A DNA stretch of 64,000 bases, from NCBI GenBank assembly GCA_002304345.1, contig NEUU01000015.1:1-64000 (forward strand), written 5' to 3'. Source of the stretch: Verrucomicrobia bacterium Tous-C9LFEB (GTDB lineage Bacteria > Verrucomicrobiota > Verrucomicrobiia > Methylacidiphilales > UBA1321). The notes beneath the pieces were generated by a model. It did no database searches. It was given only the letters and a program-made list of their open reading frames with translations, and was not told the origin of the DNA. The first letter of the stretch is position 1; each line of letters begins with the position of its first letter. Made by a program: the position numbers and the translations under genes. Of the stretch, positions 58,452 through 64,000 are shown in pieces.

Positions 58452-58759
58452 TGGGGCTCCGCCCCATACCCCGCTCAAGGGGCTGAGCCCCTTGAGAATC
58501 CTCTTCTTTAGGCGGCTGGCTTTTTTGCACGGACGCAAAAGAAGTCAGCCGCCTAAAGGGAGTTTTTCTCAAAGAGTTCATACCTGATACGAGGATGGAA
58601 ACCCGCGTTCTCATACCCCCTCAAATGGTAAAGATTTGCGTTTGAAATTCACTTGGGCCGGATTCGATCTTTTACGTCAGCGTAAAAGGCGAATCCGGCC
58701 CAATGCGAGGTTTCCAAAGGGAATCATTCCCTTTGGCGGGGGGTGGGGCGGAGCCCCAC
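58452..58759. repeat. Modular palindromic element, copy D (two units)
   Basis: Left unit: TGGGGC/GCCCCA, loop TCC (58452-58466); perfect 11-bp CTCAAGGGGCT stem (58474-58496); long GGCGGCTG-type stem (58507-58557). Right unit, inverted: GTGGGGC/GCCCCAC (58743-58759) at the pgl stop; perfect 11-bp CCAAAGGGAAT stem (58714-58736); GGGCCGGATTCG stem (58655-58701). The right unit and its neighbour TTTCAAACGCAAATCTTTA match copy C in reverse orientation. Confidence 0.8.
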
Positions 58760-59514
58760 TATCCTCGAGCGGCGGTGTCGAGGAGCCAGAGTTTTTCGCC
58801 ATCGACGGGCTGGACGAACTGCACCGGGTAACGCGGCGCGTCTTTGTACTCCACGAGGACTTCGTGAATCATCGGGGCTTTGTCCGCGCCCGCGACGAAC
58901 AGCGAGATCTTAGCCGCGTGATTGATCGCCGGGTAGGTGAGCGTGATGCGATCCGTTTTGAATTTCTCCACCCACGTCGACACCACCCAGCGCTGCTTTT
59001 CCTCCAGCGCGGTAGAGCCCGGAAAGAGCGAGGCCGTGTGACCGTCCGGTCCCATTCCGAGCAGGATCAGGTCGAAGCGTGGGAAACCATTGAGCACCAG
59101 TCCACGTGGTTCGAAGAAAGCGCGCAATTCGGTTTCGTACTCTGCGGCGGCTTGCGCGGCATCGGGATTTTCCGCGCGAATGCGATGGATGTTTTCGGCC
59201 GGAATCGCAATACGCGAAAGGAGCGCTTCGTTCGCCATGCGGAAATTGCTGTCCGCATGCTCGGGACCGACGTGACGTTCGTCGCCGAAGAAGCAGTGAA
59301 TGTGTTCCCACGGAGCGGCGAGAGCACCCTGAGCTTCGTCCGCGAGCATGGTGAAGAGTCGTTTCGGCGTGGAACCGCCCGACAGCGCGACCGTGAACAC
59401 GCCGCGTTCTGCCACGGCGGCCTGCGCCAGCAAAACAAAGTCGAGGGCAGCGGCCAGAGTGAGGGCATCGGCATCGGGATAGACTTGAACGGTCTCGCGG
59501 GAGGTCGGGCTCAT
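58759..59514 (-). CDS. pgl: 6-phosphogluconolactonase
   Basis: A 251-residue oxidative pentose-phosphate enzyme that hydrolyses 6-phosphogluconolactone. Family motifs are VALSGGSTPKRLF, CFFGDERHVGPEHADSNFRM, LILLGMGPDGHTASLFPGS, and a trailing YPAIN. Length is normal. It starts at ATG 59514 and is divergent from the DUF4159 gene at 59586. Its stop touches the outer hairpin of palindromic copy D. A long plus-strand frame over the same span (58636-59733) is a shadow. Confidence 0.93.
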   Translation of the reverse strand: MSPTSRETVQVYPDADALTLAAALDFVLLAQAAVAERGVFTVALSGGSTPKRLFTMLADEAQGALAAPWEHIHCFFGDERHVGPEHADSNFRMANEALLSRIAIPAENIHRIRAENPDAAQAAAEYETELRAFFEPRGLVLNGFPRFDLILLGMGPDGHTASLFPGSTALEEKQRWVVSTWVEKFKTDRITLTYPAINHAAKISLFVAGADKAPMIHEVLVEYKDAPRYPVQFVQPVDGEKLWLLDTAARG

Positions 59515-59585
59515 GGAGTCACGTTAGGGGTTGAGTTGGGGGCGGGGCAAGCTTACGATGACGGCAGCGTTCAAGGGGGAGTTCT

Positions 59586-60494
59586 ATGCGTGAATTCATT
59601 TCACTTTCGAGAAGGTGCGGACTGCTGCTTTGTCTGGCGTGGTTGTCGATTCCGGCGGCGTTCTCCCAAGCCCCCAACTCCGATCCTGGTGAGGGCAAGC
59701 TTGTGCCGAGTACGCGCACGGACCAGAAAATGAACACGCATATCTGGATCTGGGGCGGACCCAAGGGGATTGATATTTCCCCTACCACGACTACTAAAAC
59801 GACCGCGTACTTCCATTTCTTTGTTGGCAAGTACGCTAGTGGTGATTGGAATGTCAACGAAGAGATCGAAGAGGGACGCATCGTAGGAGGCAGCGTCTCG
59901 AACCTGGCACAGTATGTGAAGAGCAGTTCCCAGGGAAAGGTTATGACCGGCCCTACAGATATGCCCCTCGATCTGTCACGTGAACGGGTGCTCAATACGA
60001 TGAGGCCGCCGTTCCTATTCCTGACAGGCACAAAGGATTTTGTCTTCGCAAATATAGAGGTGGAGGAGTTGAGGAAATACCTCAGAGCTGGCGGTTGTCT
60101 CTGGGTGGACAATGGAAGTCCCGGTCCGGATAGTCCGTTCGACAAGGCGTTCCGACGCGAGATCTCACGTGTGATGCCTGACAAGGAGCACGTCTTGAAG
60201 CCCATGCCGATGACGCATCCCCTTTTCTCAAGGAGTTGGAATCTGATTCAGACTCTCGCGTCGGGTAGCACCGGACTGACTACGCCGTTGGAGCAAATCG
60301 AAATCGACGGAACAATGGGAGTGCTCTACATGCCGAACGGTTACGCCGCTTTATGGTCGGTGCCGCACGGTCAGCCCGAAGCCAAAACGGAAGAGCGGGT
60401 ACGAGCCTATGAACTCGGCATGAATTGCGTGATCTATCTGCTGACCCGCTGGGATGAACGCATTCTTTTTCCAGAGGGGATTTCCCCACGCTAA
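59586..60494 (+). CDS. Exported DUF4159-domain protein
   Basis: A 302-residue protein with signal peptide (LLLCLAWLSIPAAFSQ). The body has YFHFFVGKYASGDWNVNEEIEEG, PFLFLTGTKDFVFANIEVEELRKYLRAGGCLWVDNG, and GMNCVIYLLTRWDERILF, the DUF4159 pattern found in secreted proteins of several phyla. The fold resembles a class I glutamine-amidotransferase-like flavodoxin fold lacking the Cys. Function unknown. It is transcribed away from pgl with 71 nt between. Confidence 0.78.
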   Translation: MREFISLSRRCGLLLCLAWLSIPAAFSQAPNSDPGEGKLVPSTRTDQKMNTHIWIWGGPKGIDISPTTTTKTTAYFHFFVGKYASGDWNVNEEIEEGRIVGGSVSNLAQYVKSSSQGKVMTGPTDMPLDLSRERVLNTMRPPFLFLTGTKDFVFANIEVEELRKYLRAGGCLWVDNGSPGPDSPFDKAFRREISRVMPDKEHVLKPMPMTHPLFSRSWNLIQTLASGSTGLTTPLEQIEIDGTMGVLYMPNGYAALWSVPHGQPEAKTEERVRAYELGMNCVIYLLTRWDERILFPEGISPR

Positions 60495-60641
60495 AAACGT
60501 CGATTTTTCTGATGTGTTCACTTGTTTGATTTTGTGCGAATCGAGTGCAGGAAAGAAATAACTGAGGAGAAACGCGAAATCAGCAGTAAGTCAGAACCCC
60601 CTATGGGGATTGACACACCCCGGCGCTACGGGGAGCGTTCA

Positions 60642-63359
60642 TTATTCCACCACGATTTCGAAAAACGGCGTGGGCCCCGCCTTGGGCAGCTTCTCCGTGT
60701 CGACGCTGAGCGCGAGCGTATTGCCCGCGATCTTGACCGGCACTTCGTCGCCACGCTCGCCATTGAGCTTGAGCGCATACGCGGTCGCCTTCTTCGGTGT
60801 GGCCGCGCGAGCCAGCGTCACCGCAAATTCCCCCGTGCGCGAAAGAATCGGCAGCTTGCCGAGATCCACAATCTTCTCCTCCTTCGCGTCGGCGAATTTC
60901 ATATCCGTGTTGCGCGCATCGGTGGAAATCACCAGCAGCAGACGGTTCGCCTCACCCACCGGTTTTCGTCCATCAATCGACGCCAGTGTGATCGACGCGG
61001 GAACCGTGCTCCGATCGATGGTCATTGTCTCAAGTTTCACCTTCTTGTCGCTCTTGATCACCACGCCCTCGAGCCGTGGCGTGCGAACAAACAACTCGCC
61101 ACCCGTGGTGGTGTTCAGAGTGACCTCCCCGGTGTCGCTCTGGAGAATTCCCGCTGCCGGATCGCTCGCGTTGGAAGCGGGCAACACTTTCCGTTCCCGC
61201 AGTTTCGTCACGATGTTGGTGAGCAGTCCCGTTGTCTTCGATTGCGCCACCTCGGAGGTCCACAGCGTGCCGCCGATGGAAGAGGTTTTTCCCGGAGGAA
61301 CCGTCAAATCCGCCGGCAAGTTCGCCTGCTTCGGACCGTAAGTAATGCCCACACGGCATAGCACCCAGAGTCGCGTCAATTCATCGTCGAGCGCCTTCAT
61401 GCCGCGACCGGCAAAAATGAAGTCGTCGGTGAGGGGAATATCGATCGTGTGCGTCGAGGCCGCCACGTCGCCGCGCCGGAACGTGAGGGCTTCCACCACC
61501 TCGGCCGCGCGAATGACGGGATCGTCCCCGGCATGAAACCACGTGAGCCGCGACGCCGAGTCGACGACCTGCGCCGCGTGGCACGTGATGCCGCTCCAGC
61601 CCTGCAACGCCGCGCCTGCGCCATTCATCAGCCCCTGTTCGTGCCGATACGGATTCCAGAACACGTGACCGAACTCGGTGTTCACAAAGGGGCGGTCGAG
61701 AAACCGCGAGGCCACCTGCTTCTTGAAACTCGCGCCGCCCTCGGACAACGCACTACCCTGGCTGACCGTCGTACCCGCGACGTCCGTGCCGGTGGCAAAT
61801 TTCGGATGCGCGTAGTACGCATTCATCGTGATCACCGGATAGAGCGCGCGCGCCGGAACCGTGCCGATGCGGGACCGCATATTGTAGTTCGAAGTCAGAC
61901 CGGTGAAGCCGAGTTCGCGCAACGTCGCCAGATACCACTGCGTCATTTCCAATTCCATGTCACCGCAACACCTGGCCATGTCGCGACCGGCGGGCGTATC
62001 GGAAAGCACAGTCGGCGCGGCGATCGACGGCACATCGGCAAAGGAGCCGTTCTCCGGCAACTCCGTGGTGCCGCACTTGCCGCCCCACGCTTCGCGCAGC
62101 TTTTTGTAATCGCCGTATTTCTTCGCCAGAAACGCCTGCCACACCCCGTCGAATTCCTTGCCGTAGTTGCGGCTCTCGAACAAAATCTCCTGCTCGTTCA
62201 GGCATGACGTCAACGCCAGCGCGGGATCATTCTTGATGGGCAATTTCGTGTACGGATTCACGTCGTTCAGCAACCGCGTCGTCGCCGCTTTCCAGTTCGC
62301 GCGGAAATTCGGATTCACATACATCTGCGCCTTGGTGTTGTATCCGCCCTGCTTGGACGCCTCGCGCACCTGGCCATTCGAAAAACCGACAAACGACGTC
62401 ATGAAGTCGAGGTTCCAGTACACGCCGCGCTTCTTCAGCTCCGACAACAGCAGGTGAAAGCGATCCAGTGCGAGCGCGTCGAACGTAATCTCCTCCGGTT
62501 TCTCCGGCAGCACATAGCGATTCATCTTGTCCGTCTTGAGCGAAGCCGCCTTCCAGTTACCGCTGATCAGATTGTCGAAGAAATGGAACCGCACGAGATT
62601 ATAGCCCTGCCGTGCGACTGCTGCCGCGTACTCCTCCACGTCCTTATCCTCCCACAAACGAAAGCCCGCAGGTGGCATCAACTGCACCGAGAAAAAGCGC
62701 ACCGCCACATCCGGCTTCGAGGCAAAGGCGAGTTCTCCCTGCTTGTTCACGATCACGCGACCGTACGTTCCCGCCGGAGCCGGATCAAAGAAGGCCGAGA
62801 AATCAAGCGCGCTACCGGGCTTGATATAGAGATCGTCCGTATCGATTGCCTTCCACTTCGGTGCCGCTGTCGGAGCCACGACCGCCGGTGCCGCAGCCGC
62901 CGTCACCGGAACCGGCCCCACCTTGATCTGACGCACGCGCACTTCGCCGCTCGTGGGGAAACCCTCGAAGACGAACAACGGCAGATTGATCTTGTCCCCC
63001 GTCGTCGGCTTCACCTTGAGGTTGAGCGCATACGATTGCCACGTCGTGCCCAGGGTGACGGGTTGTGTTTCGGAAAGATGGGTGTACGGCGCCGCGAAAT
63101 CGGAAATCACCAATCGCGCCTTCGTCGCCTCCGTGCTCTGCGCCTCGAACGTCAACTGCACACGCTTTCCCGCCGCGACGTCTTTTTTCTCCGCGACGCC
63201 CACCGCTGGCGGACGTTCGCCTTTTTTATCGGCAAAACGAATGACGATCTCGCCCGAGACCACCTCCGCTTTCGCGCCGTTGCGGGCCGTGATTTCCTGC
63301 GCGTTCGCCGTCAGGGTAAAAAGACCGCAGACCAGCAGTGGAAGAAGAAGAGTACGCAT
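60642..63359 (-). CDS. Secreted glycoside hydrolase-like protein
   Basis: A 905-residue protein. The ATG at 63359 starts a signal peptide (RTLLLPLLVCGLFTLTANAQ); an ATG 162 nt upstream would bury it. An N-terminal carbohydrate-binding-like beta-sandwich (about 20-160) is followed by a TIM-barrel-like domain (about 185-640): GYNLVRFHFFDNLISG, GVYWNLDFMTSF, LTSCLNEQEILFESRNYG and FVNTEFGHVFWNPYRHEQ. The two Glu in LNEQE and NTEFG are candidate acid/base and nucleophile. A beta-sandwich completes it. The family is GH5/GH42-like by pattern, unassigned. It is probably transcribed with the truncated gene upstream. Confidence 0.75.
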   Translation of the reverse strand: MRTLLLPLLVCGLFTLTANAQEITARNGAKAEVVSGEIVIRFADKKGERPPAVGVAEKKDVAAGKRVQLTFEAQSTEATKARLVISDFAAPYTHLSETQPVTLGTTWQSYALNLKVKPTTGDKINLPLFVFEGFPTSGEVRVRQIKVGPVPVTAAAAPAVVAPTAAPKWKAIDTDDLYIKPGSALDFSAFFDPAPAGTYGRVIVNKQGELAFASKPDVAVRFFSVQLMPPAGFRLWEDKDVEEYAAAVARQGYNLVRFHFFDNLISGNWKAASLKTDKMNRYVLPEKPEEITFDALALDRFHLLLSELKKRGVYWNLDFMTSFVGFSNGQVREASKQGGYNTKAQMYVNPNFRANWKAATTRLLNDVNPYTKLPIKNDPALALTSCLNEQEILFESRNYGKEFDGVWQAFLAKKYGDYKKLREAWGGKCGTTELPENGSFADVPSIAAPTVLSDTPAGRDMARCCGDMELEMTQWYLATLRELGFTGLTSNYNMRSRIGTVPARALYPVITMNAYYAHPKFATGTDVAGTTVSQGSALSEGGASFKKQVASRFLDRPFVNTEFGHVFWNPYRHEQGLMNGAGAALQGWSGITCHAAQVVDSASRLTWFHAGDDPVIRAAEVVEALTFRRGDVAASTHTIDIPLTDDFIFAGRGMKALDDELTRLWVLCRVGITYGPKQANLPADLTVPPGKTSSIGGTLWTSEVAQSKTTGLLTNIVTKLRERKVLPASNASDPAAGILQSDTGEVTLNTTTGGELFVRTPRLEGVVIKSDKKVKLETMTIDRSTVPASITLASIDGRKPVGEANRLLLVISTDARNTDMKFADAKEEKIVDLGKLPILSRTGEFAVTLARAATPKKATAYALKLNGERGDEVPVKIAGNTLALSVDTEKLPKAGPTPFFEIVVE

Positions 63360-63430
63360 AAGAGTGGGGGTTTTCGTGAAGGGGAAGCGGAGGAACGAAG
63401 TCCAATTTTGCACGCCGAATTTGTCTGCAT

Positions 63431-63480
63431 TGTAGGGCGGTTCTGTGAACCGCCGCGACGGCACACAGTGCCGTCCTACA
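63431..63480. repeat. Three-stem palindromic repeat
   Basis: Outer stem TGTAGG/CCTACA encloses two hairpins, GGCGGTTC/GAACCGCC (loop TGT) and GACGGCAC/GTGCCGTC (loop ACA). It can fold as a three-way junction on either strand. The second hairpin core recurs after polA at 43875. It lies in the 180-base gap upstream of the glycoside hydrolase. Confidence 0.75.
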
Positions 63481-63539
63481 AGCGAGCTGAGGTTTCTCAG
63501 GTAAATAACAAAGGGCTTCATGATCTGATTAGGGGAAAA

Positions 63540-64000
63540 CTACTCGATCGTCTGGCAGGTAACCGGACCCACGAAGTAGTGCTCGCCCTTCTTCGTTTTT
63601 TCCAGCAACAGGCGTGGCGCGTTCACCCACCGGCCCGTGATCGGCACCTTCAGCTCGGCCTTGTACTCGATCTTCTGCCAGTCACCCGTCAGATCGTACG
63701 ATTGATTTTCCGCGAAGATCGTCGAGGCCGCATCCGTCACCCGCACCGAGATTTGCGACCCGGCCGGTCCCTTGATCCAAAACGTGATCGCCACGCCCTT
63801 GCCGCCCCGGATCAACGTCGTGCGGCCAGGGTAACGCAAGTGTGACGGCCACACCATATCCTCGCGGTCATAGTCCGGCACCACCTCCAGCGTGGCCTTG
63901 CCGTCTGGCGTCTTCACCTCGGCATTGACCGAGATGGCCAGCGAACCGAGGTTCTCCGGCGTGCTGCGCAGCGTGGTGTAATTCCACTCCTGCGTGCGCG
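63540..64000 (-). CDS. C-terminal part of a secreted carbohydrate-binding protein (5' end beyond window)
   Basis: The frame is open from the window edge to a TAG at 63540 (153 codons). An internal GTG at 63917 is not a convincing start, because coding sequence continues upstream (LRSTPENLGSLAISVNAEV). The visible part is a beta-sandwich resembling family CBM modules: VAITFWIKGPAGSQISVRV, then SYDLTGDWQKIEYKAEL and PRLLLEKTKKGEHYFVGPV. It lies upstream of the secreted glycoside hydrolase on the same strand and probably belongs to the same glycan-degradation locus. Confidence 0.7.
   Translation of the reverse strand, partial: RTQEWNYTTLRSTPENLGSLAISVNAEVKTPDGKATLEVVPDYDREDMVWPSHLRYPGRTTLIRGGKGVAITFWIKGPAGSQISVRVTDAASTIFAENQSYDLTGDWQKIEYKAELKVPITGRWVNAPRLLLEKTKKGEHYFVGPVTCQTIE

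Noticed and set aside
58636..59733. Plus-strand frame of 365 codons over pgl
   Set aside because: pgl on the minus strand has all family motifs; this frame also runs through a palindromic element.
62454..63845. Plus-strand frame of 463 codons over the glycoside hydrolase start
   Set aside because: Arg/His-rich antisense shadow that crosses the intergenic repeat at 63431.

Overview
The window looks like chromosomal DNA of a Verrucomicrobiota bacterium. The reasons are the GC-rich codon use of its housekeeping genes, the SHD1-like domain protein, several secreted glycan-active proteins, and an integrase of a type I associate with that phylum. This is inferred from protein character only; no rRNA or marker phylogeny is available here.

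Positions 1-4533 (minus) are the N-terminal 1511 codons of a giant two-partner-secretion adhesin with about 29 GLUG repeats. A signalling operon follows (5163-8894): a membrane PAS histidine kinase, a stand-alone receiver, and a receiver fused to a Ser/Thr protein kinase. Several small unknown genes then lead to the left end of a mobile island.

The island (about 10021-23428, 13.4 kb) is bounded by a repeat of the 3' end of tRNA-Glu(TTC). A tyrosine integrase lies beside the intact tRNA, and an excisionase-like gene is close by. Its plus-strand cargo is a defence cluster: XRE regulator, type III Res-like helicase-nuclease, AlbA_2/GHKL ATPase, beta-class Mod methyltransferase, an unknown protein, a class III cyclase-like protein and an Mrr-type nuclease.

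From 23.7 kb to the right edge the genes are mostly housekeeping: mtnA, an Spx/ArsC-like protein, HAD phosphatases, a heparinase II/III protein beside a UgpC/MsmK-type ATPase, a heterodimeric ABC exporter, gltB with a tandem-ACT protein, a sugar-nucleotide epimerase, polA, an HNH nuclease, a TPR protein, lspA, a WbsX-like protein, serS, a Prc-like protease, infA, a YajQ protein, an EVE protein, an AAA ATPase, bioB, a GT61 glycosyltransferase, pgl, a DUF4159 protein, a secreted glycoside hydrolase and a truncated secreted protein.

The most unusual non-coding signal is a family of large modular palindromic elements at 40816-40978, 46831-46990, 57088-57302 and 58452-58759. Each is a series of hairpins, and the stem sequences change between copies while pairing is kept. 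Five of the six terminal GGGGC-type hairpins begin within a few bases of a stop codon. Two other long inverted repeats and a three-stem repeat also occur between genes.
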